Notes under the pieces: generated by a model
The model's database searches: none
What the model was told of the DNA's origin: nothing
What the model saw: only the letters and a program-made list of their open reading frames with translations
Program-made: the position numbers and the translations under genes
In this document: positions 30,015-41,032 of the stretch, one piece after another
Numbering within the stretch: position 1 is the first letter of the stretch
Layout: each line of letters starts with the position of its first letter
DNA from: Chthoniobacter flavus
GTDB taxonomy: Bacteria; Verrucomicrobiota; Verrucomicrobiia; Chthoniobacterales; Chthoniobacteraceae
Assembly (NCBI GenBank): GCA_945861435.1
Contig: CAMAUX010000013.1
Location: 48,143-112,142, forward strand
Length of the DNA stretch: 64,000 bases
Direction of reading: 5' to 3'

Positions 30015-33000
30015 TCACAAAGGCCGGTCCGCCTTCAACAGCCCCAGAAGCGCCCGCATCGGAATGCCCGCCCAGTCGGGACGGAAGGCCAGTTCGTACT
30101 CCAGCTCATACACCGCTTTCTCCAGTAGAAGTGTATCCAGCAGCACGTCAAAATCGCGATCCCGCGTAGGAATAAAATCAGCCCCGCGCGTCGCCTCCCG
30201 ATACGCGTCCAGATACGCGGAGCTCATGTCCTTCACCCAGCGCTCCGCCCAAGGCCGCAGCAACACGACATCCTCCGCAGCCACCCCACGCAGCGCAAAC
30301 TGAGCCGCGTAGTCCAGAGACCGCAACATCCCCGCAACGTCCACGAGGGCGGGCCTCTTGAGCATGCGCTCCGAAATAGGCCGACGCGGCTCACCCTCGA
30401 AATCGATCAATAAAAAGTCGTCGCCGGTATTCAGCACCTGCCCGAGATGAAAGTCTCCGTGCACCATGATCCTGCTGCACTCGATGGGGAGCCCCACGAT
30501 CGCCTCCTGCCTCTCGCCTATCCCAGCGCCCAGCAGGAGGAGTTCGCGCGCCAACCCCAACTCCACCTCCGCGAGACGCCCTATATCCCGGCTCAACAAA
30601 CGGAGCGCCCGCGCCGACGCCGACCTCATCCCTTGATACAACGAACGCTGCCAGAGACGGGTGAAACGTTCCGGCGCAAAACTCGGGTTCCCCACCCCTC
30701 CAGCCGCCAGTGCACGGTGCATCTCCCCAGTGCGCCGCCCCAACTGACGCACCCGCTCCGGATACACCCCACCCACAACATCCCCCCACTCCATCCCACC
30801 AGCCGCCTGCGAGGCCAGCACCCGCTCCAGAAACCGCCCAAGAGCATCAACGGTATACGTCCATCCATCGCCCTGATTATCCACAAACCCCACCATCAGC
30901 CCCAAAACCGCCGACGCCCCACCGCCCTCCTCCAACTCCAATGATCCAAGAAAGGCGGGCACGTTACGAAAACCCTGCTCCTCGCCCAGCACCCGGGTGA
31001 TCTCAGCCTCCCGATGCGGCCCCCTCTCCAGCTTGCGATAGAGTTTGAAAAGCCCCTGATTGCCAAACACCACTCCGCTATTGGACTGCTCCGCCTTCAA
31101 CACATGCGAATGCGCGCGTAAACGCTCGGCCAATTCGTCAGTCAGCGCACGCCCTCGGGTGGCCCTCACTCGGCAGCCCCCATCTCCCAGCGTGCGTTTA
31201 CCCAAGACCACTTCCAGCAGCGTGCGCCGAAACGCCTCATCCCAAAGAGCATCAAAGAGCAATCGCCCCTCTGCGTCCCACGCCACCACTGCCTTGGGGC
31301 TTTCCTCAGCGATCCGCTGCGCCCCCTCTCCTTCCGCCCACTGGAGCGCGAGCAGATAGTTTTCCGAGCCACCTTCCACAGAACTCACCTCCAAAACCAA
31401 CAAACGCGCGTCGAGATCCCCATCTCCAAAGGGCAGCACCCTAGCGATGCGAACCTCCCCCAACGCCCCGGACTTTCCCCCAAACCATCGGCACCCCGCC
31501 AGATAACCGGGAAGCACTCGAGCCTGCAACTGCCCCAGAAAAGCGGGCTCCCACCGATCCGTCACCCGCAACAAAGGAACCGTCTGCACCGGGGGCATAG
31601 ATCCGATTACACCCGCTTCACGGAGACGCAGCCAGTAAAAATCATGCGGCCCAAGGGTGACGGGATACAGCGGACAGTTTACCTCGGGAAACACCCCTCC
31701 TCCAAATAACTCCTTAGGCACGCAACCCAGATACCCACCAAGGTCGAGAACCACAGCTTGGGCGAAGCGCGATAGATTTGCCACCACCAGAACACTGCAA
31801 CCACCAGCGCTCCTCACATATGCCAGCACCTTTGCATTCTCAGGATGCAGGAACTTTAGTTCCCCACCCCCGAGCACGCTCCACTCCCGGCGCAATGCGA
31901 TCAACCTCCGCATCCACCAGAAGAGCGAACCAGGGTTGCGCTCCTGATTCTCCACGTTCACCGACTGATAATGGTACTCAGGCTCGATGACAACTGGCAG
32001 GTAAAGCTCCTGCGGGTTCACCCGCGAAAACCCGGCATTGCGATCGGGACTCCACTGCATAGGCGTGCGCACCCCGTCACGGTCCCCAAGGAAGAAGTTG
32101 TCTCCCATCCCAATCTCATCCCCGTAGTACACCACCGGCGTCCCCGGCAGGCTAAAGAGCAGCGCATTGATCAATTCGATCCTCCTGCGACTGTTGCGCA
32201 AAAGCGGCGCAAGCCTGCGCCGGATCCCGAGGTTGATCCGCGCCCGGGGGTCGGCCGCGTACACGCGGCACATGTAATCCCGCTCCTGATCGGTCACCAT
32301 CTCCAGTGTCAGCTCATCGTGGTTGCGCAGGAAGGTCGCCCACTGGCAGCCCGCAGGCAGTTCAGGAGTCTGTTCCACGATCTCAACCACCGGATGCCGA
32401 TCCTCCATCTGCAAAGCCATGAAAAGCCTCGGCATCAGCGGAAAGTGGAAGCACATGTGCGCCTCGTCTCCTGATCCGAAGTACGCCGCCGCGTCCTCGG
32501 GCCACTGGTTAGCCTCAGCGAGCAGAACCCGATCAGGGAACCGCGTATCCACGTGCCTCCTCAGTTCACGCAGAAACGCATGCGTGGCCGGCAGGTTCTC
32601 ACAGTTCCCCCCCTCCGCCTCATACAGATACGGCACCGCATCCAAACGCAGCCCGTCCACACCCATTCCCAGCCAGAAGTCGACCACCGCAAACATCGAC
32701 TCCCGCACCCGCGGGTTCTCGAAGTTGAGGTCTGGCTGGTGCGAGTAAAACCTGTGCCAATAATAGCTCCGCGCCTCGGCATCCCAACTCCAGTTCGAGC
32801 TCTCGAAGTCCTGAAAGATCACCCTCGCCTCCCCGTACCGGGTCGGATCGTCACTCCAGACGTAAAACTCCCTCTCGACAGTCCCAGGCGCGGCACTCCG
32901 CGCCCTCCGGAACCATGCGCACTGGTCGGAGGTGTGGTTGAGCACCAACTCCGTGATCACCCGGATCCCACGCGCATGCGCCTCTGCCAGAAACCTGCGG

Positions 33001-33245
33001 AAGTCCTCCAGCGTCCCGTAGCCGGGATGAATATCGAAGTAGTCCGCGATGTCGTACCCATCGTCCCGCAGCGGTGAGGGATAGAAAGGCAGCAGCCACA
33101 GGGCCGTCACGCCCAGCTTTTCAAGATAGGGCAGACGCTCCAGAAGACCGGGGAAATCGCCAACACCGTCCTGATTGCTGTCGAAGAAACTCCGCACATG
33201 CAGTTCGTAAATGACTGCATCCTTGAACCAGGGATCATCGCTCAT
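30015..33245 (-). CDS. treS: Trehalose synthase fused to maltokinase (TreS-Pep2)
   Basis: 1076 residues from MSDDPWFKDAVIYELHVRSF, preceded by GAGGTGG, one of the few good ribosome-binding sites here. Residues 1 to about 540 are a GH13 TreS domain: DGLRLDAVPY (nucleophile Asp202), LLAEANQWPED (acid/base Glu244) and FLRNHDELTLE. After a linker the maltokinase follows, with SGVVFGNQGLFKLYRKLE, MVHGDFHLGQVL and LLIDFEGEPRRP (kinase catalytic and metal residues). It interconverts maltose and trehalose and phosphorylates maltose to maltose 1-phosphate, the GlgE substrate. GlgE is not in the window. It is divergent from the response regulator, 440 bp away. Confidence 0.95.
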   Translation of the reverse strand: MSDDPWFKDAVIYELHVRSFFDSNQDGVGDFPGLLERLPYLEKLGVTALWLLPFYPSPLRDDGYDIADYFDIHPGYGTLEDFRRFLAEAHARGIRVITELVLNHTSDQCAWFRRARSAAPGTVEREFYVWSDDPTRYGEARVIFQDFESSNWSWDAEARSYYWHRFYSHQPDLNFENPRVRESMFAVVDFWLGMGVDGLRLDAVPYLYEAEGGNCENLPATHAFLRELRRHVDTRFPDRVLLAEANQWPEDAAAYFGSGDEAHMCFHFPLMPRLFMALQMEDRHPVVEIVEQTPELPAGCQWATFLRNHDELTLEMVTDQERDYMCRVYAADPRARINLGIRRRLAPLLRNSRRRIELINALLFSLPGTPVVYYGDEIGMGDNFFLGDRDGVRTPMQWSPDRNAGFSRVNPQELYLPVVIEPEYHYQSVNVENQERNPGSLFWWMRRLIALRREWSVLGGGELKFLHPENAKVLAYVRSAGGCSVLVVANLSRFAQAVVLDLGGYLGCVPKELFGGGVFPEVNCPLYPVTLGPHDFYWLRLREAGVIGSMPPVQTVPLLRVTDRWEPAFLGQLQARVLPGYLAGCRWFGGKSGALGEVRIARVLPFGDGDLDARLLVLEVSSVEGGSENYLLALQWAEGEGAQRIAEESPKAVVAWDAEGRLLFDALWDEAFRRTLLEVVLGKRTLGDGGCRVRATRGRALTDELAERLRAHSHVLKAEQSNSGVVFGNQGLFKLYRKLERGPHREAEITRVLGEEQGFRNVPAFLGSLELEEGGGASAVLGLMVGFVDNQGDGWTYTVDALGRFLERVLASQAAGGMEWGDVVGGVYPERVRQLGRRTGEMHRALAAGGVGNPSFAPERFTRLWQRSLYQGMRSASARALRLLSRDIGRLAEVELGLARELLLLGAGIGERQEAIVGLPIECSRIMVHGDFHLGQVLNTGDDFLLIDFEGEPRRPISERMLKRPALVDVAGMLRSLDYAAQFALRGVAAEDVVLLRPWAERWVKDMSSAYLDAYREATRGADFIPTRDRDFDVLLDTLLLEKAVYELEYELAFRPDWAGIPMRALLGLLKADRPL

Positions 33246-33685
33246 CACATCCACCTCGGAGACCACGGACCGGATGCCCCCTCTCCAACAAACGCTCCAA
33301 GTAAATCTTCATAGTCCAACACCCAAACGGTCGGAGGTCATTGCCACATCGCTGCGCGGCACTACCCAATCCGAAGGCCGCCAGCCGCCCAGAGCCAGAA
33401 GAGCAGAGACCCAGCGATACTCCCCCCCTCCCAGAACCTAATCGACCGGCGACCATCAAACGGACGCGCCACCATCGCCCGACCCCGCTCAACTGAGGAA
33501 CCAGACTCCCGTGTAGTGTCCCTCCCCGATGATTTTGATATACATGCGGCTTGCTGACCCCCAAAAAAAACGGTCTTATTCCGAGCGCTGAGGCCAGCCC
33601 TCTTCCCCCAACGGATCATTCCCGAAGCAAGGGACATTGCAGGGGCAATCCGGCCACATCTCCATCCCAAGCCACAATTCAACCG
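33246..33685. other. 440-bp divergent intergenic region, treS / response regulator
   Basis: No convincing ORF or RNA gene. It should hold promoters for both divergent genes. The only sequence that stands out for the plus strand is an extended -10 at 33536-33544; an A8 run lies at about 33558-33565. Nothing convincing was found for treS. Confidence 0.5.
33536..33544 (+). promoter_or_regulatory. Possible extended -10 for the response regulator
   Basis: TG-A-TATACA with no good -35. It would give a leader of about 135 bases before the ATG at 33686. The same TTGATATACA string occurs at the promoter position of the pseudokinase operon at the other end of the window. Confidence 0.35.
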
Positions 33686-34387
33686 ATGCCTTCCAACACC
33701 CTCGAATCTCCCCCAGTTGCTGTCCAGACAGCGATCGCCCAGCGCAAGATCCTGATCGTCGACGATCATCCGGTATTTCGGCACGGAATTGCCGCGCTCA
33801 TCTCTGCGGAAAAGGACCTTACGGTTTGCGGAGAGGCGGAAAGCGCTCCCGCGGCCCTCGACGTTATGCGCCGCCTCAAGCCGGATCTGGCGGTGCTGGA
33901 CATCTCCCTCCAGGGCACCAACGGCATTGAACTCATCAAGCTCATGCGCTCGGAACAGCCTCGCCTCCCCGTCCTCATCCTTTCGATGCATGACGAGTCC
34001 CTTTACGCACTGCGGGCCCTGCGCGCAGGTGCGAAGGGTTACCTGATGAAGGCCGAGGCGATGACGCAAGTCGTCAACGCCCTGCGCAAAGTGCTCAACG
34101 GCGAGATCTATGTCAGCCCACGCTTCAGCGAGAGACTCATCTTCAAGGCAATCCAGTCCTTGGAAGGCGGCATGGGCTCCCCCGTCGACAAACTTTCAGA
34201 CCGGGAACTGGAGGTCCTCCAACTCCTCGGCAAAGGCTTTGGCACGAGGGAAATAGCAAACGAACTACACCTCAGCGTTAAAACAATCGAAACCCACCGC
34301 GCTCACATCAAGGAAAAGCTCGGCTTCAAGGACGCCGGAGAGATGGTGCGCTTTGCCATCGACTGGGTGGCTCAGGAACTGGGCTAA
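33686..34387 (+). CDS. NarL/LuxR-type response regulator, orphan
   Basis: 233 residues from MPSNTLESPPVAVQ; the frame is open upstream to a TTG at 33551 but that part is low-complexity and lacks homology. The receiver domain has ILIVDDHPVFRHG (acidic pair), LAVLDISLQGTNGIEL (phospho-Asp) and AGAKGYLMKAEA (conserved Lys). The output is a LuxR helix-turn-helix: LSDRELEVLQLLGKG and REIANELHLSVKTIETHRAHIKEKLGF. No histidine kinase is adjacent. It sits between the divergent treS and the downstream treY (79 bp), so control of trehalose metabolism is a reasonable guess only. Confidence 0.92.
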   Translation: MPSNTLESPPVAVQTAIAQRKILIVDDHPVFRHGIAALISAEKDLTVCGEAESAPAALDVMRRLKPDLAVLDISLQGTNGIELIKLMRSEQPRLPVLILSMHDESLYALRALRAGAKGYLMKAEAMTQVVNALRKVLNGEIYVSPRFSERLIFKAIQSLEGGMGSPVDKLSDRELEVLQLLGKGFGTREIANELHLSVKTIETHRAHIKEKLGFKDAGEMVRFAIDWVAQELG

Positions 34388-34466
34388 CCACGGCGGCGCT
34401 CCGATCCGCCGCATCTCCCATAACGTTCGTACGCGCAGCCGTGCGGCCCGCCCCGAAATACAAGGG

Positions 34467-37397
34467 GTGAGCCAAAGACCGGTCATCCCGACGGCCACCT
34501 ACCGTCTCCAGTTGCATCCGGGCTTCGGTCTCGATGAGGCCGCCGCTATTGCCCCGTACCTAGCAGAGATCGGTATCAGCCATCTTTACTGTTCCCCGCT
34601 GCTGAGCGCCACCCACGGCAGCAAGCATGGCTACGACGTCTGCGATCACGCACATGTCAATCCTGAGCTCGGGGGAACCGACGCGCTCGATCGCCTAACG
34701 ACCATACTGCAAAACCAGCAGATGGGTCTCCTGGTCGATTTCGTCCCCAATCACATGAGCCTCGACGAACGGCTCAACCCATGGTGGCGCGACGTCCTTG
34801 AAAACGGCCCCAGCTCACCCCACGCGCGCTCCTTCGACATCGACTGGGCTCCCTCCACCCACCGCCTGCACAACCAAGTCCTCGTCCCAATCCTAGACGC
34901 ACAATATGGACGGGTGCTCGAAAACGGAGCATTCCACCTAGGGTTCGAAGGGGGCGCATTCGTCCTCGGCTACGGCGAGCACCGCCTTCCTCTTGCTCCC
35001 TGCACATGGCCTTCCATCCTCAGGGGCGTGCGCGCACGCATCGAACGCTCTGGCGCCTCACCTCCGGAACTGGCGAGCATCCTCACTGCGATTGAGCACC
35101 TTCCCGGACTCAATGAAACGGAGCCAAGCCGCATGGCGGAGCGCGCACGCGAAAAGGAGATCATCAAGGAGCGTCTCGCGAACCTCTGTGCTTCCTCGGC
35201 CGATGTAGCCACGGCCATTCAAGACGAAACCGCCGAAATAGAGTCGGGCAGGAACCACTTTCACGACCTCGACGATCTGCTCAGCATGCAACCTTATCGC
35301 CTCGCCTACTGGCGCGTCGCATCTGAGGAGATCAACTACCGCCGCTTCTTCGATGTGAATTCTCTCGGCGGCCTCCGGATGGAGCTCCCAGAGGTCTTCG
35401 AATCCGCACATCGCCTCCTCCTCAATCTCTGTCAGCGCGGAGTGATCGATGGAGTGCGCATCGACCACATCGACGGTCTCAGGGAACCCCTCGCCTATCT
35501 GCAGCGCCTTCAAGACCAATTTGCCCATGCCGTCGGCAACTCCGTGACACCGGCCCCACTTTACCTTGTGGTCGAAAAGGTTCTGGCGCCGGGTGAGGAA
35601 CTCCCGGATCAATGGCCGGTCCACGGCACCACGGGGTACGACTTTGGCGCGCAGATCACGGCATTGTTGGTGGATGCGTCCGCCGAAAAGGCCTTCAGCC
35701 AGATCTACAAACGCACCACACGATACTCTCCCCCCTTCGCAGAACTCGCCTATCAGAGCAAGCGGCTCACGATGGAGGTGTCCATGGCTAGCGAACTCCA
35801 CACCCTCGGACGCCTCCTGAGCCGCGTGGCCGCCTCCCATCGATGGTACAGGGACTTCACCCTCAGCTCCCTCACGACTGCAGTACGCGAGGTCATCGCC
35901 TGCTTCCCCATTTACCGCACCTACCTCAACGAAGCCCCCGGCCGACCGGAAGATCCCCGCACTATCCTCACCGCAATCGCCGCCGCACGCAGCCGCAACC
36001 CCGCGCTCGAGCGCACCGTCTTCGACTTCCTGCGCGAAGTTCTCCTGCCACGTCCCGGCGCACCTCATCCGGTGGACGAGCAGCTCCGAGGCAGCTTTGT
36101 CGGCATGTTCCAGCAATATACCGGGCCCGTTATGGCCAAGGGAGTCGAGGACACGGCCTTCTACGTGTACAATCGGCTCCTGGCCCTGAACGAGGTGGGT
36201 GCAGACCCATCCCGGTTCGGACTGCCCCCGGAGTGCTTTCATCAGCTCAACCTCGCCAGAATAAAGCGTCACCCGCACGCCCTGCTCACCACCTCCACCC
36301 ACGACACCAAACGTAGCGAGGATGTGCGTGCTCGACTCGCCGCACTCTCCGAATTTGCGGCCGAGTGGCAGCATCAACTCAGAATCTGGCGACGCATCAA
36401 CCGCCGGCACCACCAGCGTATCGAGAATCTTACAGCGCCAGACCCCAACGAGGAATACTTCATCTACCAAACACTGCTGGGCACCTGGCCCCTCGAACCC
36501 ATGAACGGAGACGGCGCCAACCAATACGCGCTCCGGCTCCAGTCCTATCTTCAAAAGGCCCTCCACGAGGCCAAGACCCACAGCAGCTGGCTGGCCCCCA
36601 ACGACGCGTGGGACCATGCCATCCGACACTTTCTCAAAAACCTTCTCGATCGAAGGCACCACAACCCCTTCCTCGAGAAATTTCTCCCCTTCGCCGCCCT
36701 CATCGCCCAAACCGGCGCCGTTAATTCCCTCACGCAGGTCACCGTCAAGCTCACCGCCCCCGGCGTACCCGACCTCTATCAGGGGCAGGAACTCTGGGAC
36801 TTCAGCCTAGTAGATCCCGACAACCGCCGTGAGGTCGACTTCGAACAAAGGCGGCGCGCCGTGCGAGCTCTTCGCAACGGCCGCAGCGCACGCTCCCTTC
36901 TTGCACGCTGGCGCAACGGTTTCCTCAAGCTCCACATCACTCGCACCCTCCTACGGTTTCGCCGTCGGAATCCCGAATTCTTTCTGCACGCAGGCTACGC
37001 GCCAATGGCTGCATCCGGCACCCTTGCGCCCTGTTGCTTCACCTTCCTGCGCAGCCACGGCGACTGCCACTTACTCGTGCTCACAACGCGCCTGAGCTCC
37101 CGCATTGGATTCCCCTCTGTCGGCCGGCGCTGGGCAGGTAACTCCCTCGCGATCCCCTCTGGCGGCCCTTGGAGGGAACTCCTCACAGGAGCATCCTACA
37201 ATGGCAAATCCCCCGCCCCACTCAGCGCCCTGCTCAGACGCCTCCCGGTGGCTGTCTGGTCCCGGGGATTTCCCGAATCTCACACGCAGCCCCAGATCAC
37301 TGAAAACGGGACCGGCGCGCTCTTCCGCCAACCCCCGCCCTCATTGATCCATGCGGAAATCCCCAACCCAAATCACGCGCGAATCCGAACCATTTGA
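34467..37397 (+). CDS. treY: Malto-oligosyltrehalose synthase TreY
   Basis: 976 residues from a GTG (SQRPVIPTATYRLQLHPGFG). The frame is open further upstream to an ATG at 34353 inside the response regulator, but no in-frame ATG/GTG/TTG lies between the two genes except this GTG. GH13 marks: YCSPLLSATHGSKHGYDV, LLVDFVPNHMS, IDGVRIDHIDGL (nucleophile), LYLVVEKVLAPGE, and LLTTSTHDTKRSEDVRARL. It turns the reducing end of malto-oligosaccharides into a trehalose bond; TreZ normally then frees trehalose. No treZ is in the window. The C-terminal 60 residues are proline-rich and unlike the family. Confidence 0.93.
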   Translation: MSQRPVIPTATYRLQLHPGFGLDEAAAIAPYLAEIGISHLYCSPLLSATHGSKHGYDVCDHAHVNPELGGTDALDRLTTILQNQQMGLLVDFVPNHMSLDERLNPWWRDVLENGPSSPHARSFDIDWAPSTHRLHNQVLVPILDAQYGRVLENGAFHLGFEGGAFVLGYGEHRLPLAPCTWPSILRGVRARIERSGASPPELASILTAIEHLPGLNETEPSRMAERAREKEIIKERLANLCASSADVATAIQDETAEIESGRNHFHDLDDLLSMQPYRLAYWRVASEEINYRRFFDVNSLGGLRMELPEVFESAHRLLLNLCQRGVIDGVRIDHIDGLREPLAYLQRLQDQFAHAVGNSVTPAPLYLVVEKVLAPGEELPDQWPVHGTTGYDFGAQITALLVDASAEKAFSQIYKRTTRYSPPFAELAYQSKRLTMEVSMASELHTLGRLLSRVAASHRWYRDFTLSSLTTAVREVIACFPIYRTYLNEAPGRPEDPRTILTAIAAARSRNPALERTVFDFLREVLLPRPGAPHPVDEQLRGSFVGMFQQYTGPVMAKGVEDTAFYVYNRLLALNEVGADPSRFGLPPECFHQLNLARIKRHPHALLTTSTHDTKRSEDVRARLAALSEFAAEWQHQLRIWRRINRRHHQRIENLTAPDPNEEYFIYQTLLGTWPLEPMNGDGANQYALRLQSYLQKALHEAKTHSSWLAPNDAWDHAIRHFLKNLLDRRHHNPFLEKFLPFAALIAQTGAVNSLTQVTVKLTAPGVPDLYQGQELWDFSLVDPDNRREVDFEQRRRAVRALRNGRSARSLLARWRNGFLKLHITRTLLRFRRRNPEFFLHAGYAPMAASGTLAPCCFTFLRSHGDCHLLVLTTRLSSRIGFPSVGRRWAGNSLAIPSGGPWRELLTGASYNGKSPAPLSALLRRLPVAVWSRGFPESHTQPQITENGTGALFRQPPPSLIHAEIPNPNHARIRTI

Positions 37398-37416
37398 CGC
37401 AGCAGCGGTTTTTTGG

Positions 37417-37444
37417 TTGCAGCCACGCCTTGTACAGATAGGAT
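37417..37444 (+). promoter_or_regulatory. Possible promoter of rpmE
   Basis: TTGCAG (37417-37422), 16-bp spacer, TAGGAT (37439-37444), with the rpmE ATG at 37467. Both hexamers are imperfect. The predicted leader is only about 16 bases and has a T8 run but no Shine-Dalgarno. Confidence 0.4.
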
Positions 37445-37466
37445 GCCGATCCGTTTTTTTTGAGCC

Positions 37467-37694
37467 ATGAAAGCCGATATTCACCCCAACTACGCTGAAA
37501 CCACGATCGCCTGCGCCTGCGGTACCACCTACCATATCCGCTCGACCCGCCGCGACCTGAAGATCGGCATTTGCGCCGCCTGCCACCCCTTCTTCACTGG
37601 CGAACAGAAGTTCGTCGATACCGCTGGCCGGATCGAGAAGTTCTCCCGCCGCTACTCTGGCATGCCCACGCGTGCCACCCGCAAAAAGGCTTAG
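37467..37694 (+). CDS. rpmE: 50S ribosomal protein L31
   Basis: 75 residues: [19 protein letters not shown]. The zinc-binding form (C+ type) is recognised by CACG and [23 protein letters not shown] closes the domain. It binds the large subunit at the subunit bridge and can store zinc. A strong terminator follows, so it is a single-gene transcript or the end of treY's. Confidence 0.96.
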   Translation: MKADIHPNYAETTIACACGTTYHIRSTRRDLKIGICAACHPFFTGEQKFVDTAGRIEKFSRRYSGMPTRATRKKA

Positions 37695-37716
37695 TCCGCG
37701 CACGATCTTTCCAGAG

Positions 37717-37754
37717 AACGGTGAAGGCGAGTTCCGCCTTCACCGTTTTCTTTT
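37717..37754 (+). terminator. Rho-independent terminator
   Basis: Perfect 13-bp stem (AACGGTGAAGGCG / CGCCTTCACCGTT), loop AGTTC, then TTCTTTT. It is 22 bp downstream of rpmE. Confidence 0.95.
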
Positions 37755-37807
37755 ACCGTGCAGCCTGAACAACTGACAGTCACCCTGCCTCCGCACCGAT
37801 ATCATCC

Positions 37808-38896
37808 ATGGACTTCGCGCCCCTGATCAGGAGGAAAGCCGATCGCTTCCGAGAACTGGAAGCGGAGATCGCTTCGGGCAACCTCTACGCTGATCCCCAG
37901 CGCGCCCGCGAACTGCTGCGCGACCATAACCGGATCAAGGACCTGCTTGCCACATGGGACGACTTCCAGAAAACCCTGCGCGAACTCACAGAAAATCGAG
38001 AAATGGCCTCGGGCACCGATCAGGACTTGGCTGAAATGGCCTCGGCCGAGATTCCCCTGTTGGAGCAACGCCTGCCAAAACTCGAGCTAGCCGTGCAGAT
38101 GGCCCTGCTTCCCCCTGACCCCAACGAGGACCGCGATGCCATCGTAGAAATCCGCGCCGGGACCGGCGGGGACGAAGCCGCCCTGTTCGCCGCCGACCTC
38201 TACCGCATGTACACCCGTTTCGCCGAGGCCAGCGCGCTCAAGGTCGAACCCTTGGAGTCCAGCCCCTCCGAACTCGGCGGTTACCGCGAAGTTATCTTCA
38301 AAGTCTCGGGAGAAGCCGTCTTCCGCAAACTGCGCTACGAAAGCGGCGTCCACCGTGTCCAGCGCGTCCCGGCAACCGAAGCTCAGGGCCGCATCCACAC
38401 CTCCACAGCCACCGTGGCGGTGATGCCCGAGGCTCAGGAAGTCGACCTCGAACTCAAACCGGACGAACTCCGAATCGATGTCTGCCGCTCCGGTGGCCCC
38501 GGCGGTCAAGGCGTCAACACCACTGACTCCGCAGTCCAGATCCTCCACATCCCCTCCGGCACCATCGTCCGCTGCCAGGACGGCCGCAGCCAGCAGAAGA
38601 ACAAGGCAAAGGCCCTTCAGATCCTCCGTTCCCGCCTTCTCGAGCGTAAACAAGCCGAAGAGAACGAGAAGTACGCAGCCCAACGCAAGAGCCAGATCGG
38701 AGGCGGTACCCGCAGCGAAAAAGGACGCACCTACAACTACCCCCAAAACCGCGTCACCGACCACCGCATCAACCTCACCCTCTACAACCTCGACAGCTTC
38801 GTGGAGGGCAACATCCAAGAGATGCTTGAGGCCCTTCAGACGCGCGACATGGAGGAGCGCCTCGCCGATGCCAGCCTCTCCGACGCCACCGCCTGA
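37808..38896 (+). CDS. prfA: Peptide chain release factor 1
   Basis: 362 residues. The codon-reading tripeptide PAT lies at residues 188-190 (RVPATEAQG), the RF1 type recognising UAA and UAG. The peptidyl-tRNA hydrolysis motif GGQ is at 232-234 (SGGPGGQGVN). The acidic N-terminal domain IRAGTGGDEAALF also fits. prmC, which methylates the GGQ glutamine, begins 18 bp downstream, and murA overlaps prmC, giving a tight prfA-prmC-murA operon. RF1 matters for the in-frame TAG in the kinase locus: this organism has the factor that stops at TAG. Confidence 0.97.
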   Translation: MDFAPLIRRKADRFRELEAEIASGNLYADPQRARELLRDHNRIKDLLATWDDFQKTLRELTENREMASGTDQDLAEMASAEIPLLEQRLPKLELAVQMALLPPDPNEDRDAIVEIRAGTGGDEAALFAADLYRMYTRFAEASALKVEPLESSPSELGGYREVIFKVSGEAVFRKLRYESGVHRVQRVPATEAQGRIHTSTATVAVMPEAQEVDLELKPDELRIDVCRSGGPGGQGVNTTDSAVQILHIPSGTIVRCQDGRSQQKNKAKALQILRSRLLERKQAEENEKYAAQRKSQIGGGTRSEKGRTYNYPQNRVTDHRINLTLYNLDSFVEGNIQEMLEALQTRDMEERLADASLSDATA

Positions 38897-38914
38897 TTCC
38901 CGATCCAGCCGACG

Positions 38915-39737
38915 ATGAAGTCCGTCCTCGAGGTCATCCAGGCCACAACGGCTTACTTCCAGAAGCATCAGGTCGAAAGCCCTCGCCTGAACATTGAGCA
39001 CCTCCTCGCCCATGTTCTGGGTAAGAAGCGCATGGAGCTTTATCTCGAATTCGACCGCCCACTCGAGGACTCCCAACTCGCCCCACTGCGCGATCTCGTC
39101 AAACGTCGCGCCGCCGGTGAACCCCTCCAGCACCTCCTCGGCTCAGTCGATTTCCTCGGCCGCGTATTCCGCTGCGACCGCCGCGCTCTCATCCCCCGCC
39201 CGGAAACCGAGCAACTCGCGGAACTCCTCCTCGCTCGGGGACGCACCTACCGCCGCATCCTCGACGTCGGCACCGGAAGCGGCGTTCTTGCCCTGACGCT
39301 CGCCGCAGAAATCCCCGAAGCCGAAGTGCACGCAGTGGATCTCAGCCCCGACGCCCTCACCCTCGCCCGTGAGAACGCAGCCAGCCTCGGGCTCGCAGAA
39401 CGCGTCCACTTCTCGGAAGGCGACCTCCTCTCCACTGCTCGTGGGGAGTTCGACCTCATCGTCGCCAACCTCCCCTACATCCCGACCGCCGACCTCACCA
39501 CCCTCGAACGCGAAGTGCAGCACGACCCGCGCACCGCCCTCGAGGGCGGCCCCGTTGGCACCGAAATCATCCTCCGCCTCCTCGCCGAAGCCACCAATCA
39601 CCTGCGCGGCACTCTCGCGCTCGAAATCGGACACGACCAGTCCACCGCACTCCAGAGCGCCCTTTCCGGGCACAATTACCAAGACATCCAGCCCGTCGCC
39701 GATTACCAAGGGCGCGACCGATTCCTTTTCGCCAATC

Positions 39738-39745
<8 letters not shown>
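38915..39745 (+). CDS. prmC: Release factor glutamine methyltransferase PrmC
   Basis: 276 residues. The N-terminal helical domain contains [22 protein letters not shown], followed by [18 protein letters not shown], and the SAM-binding motif [17 protein letters not shown]. The substrate-glutamine motif, usually NPPY, reads NLPY here ([10 protein letters not shown]). This variant exists in related methyltransferases, but it is a departure from the standard motif. It methylates the glutamine of GGQ in release factors. The stop overlaps the murA start by 8 bp. Confidence 0.95.
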
Positions 39746-40997
<1,252 letters not shown>

Positions 40998-41032
40998 CCC
41001 AAGCCGCACAACCTAAACTCCCAGCACTTGGA

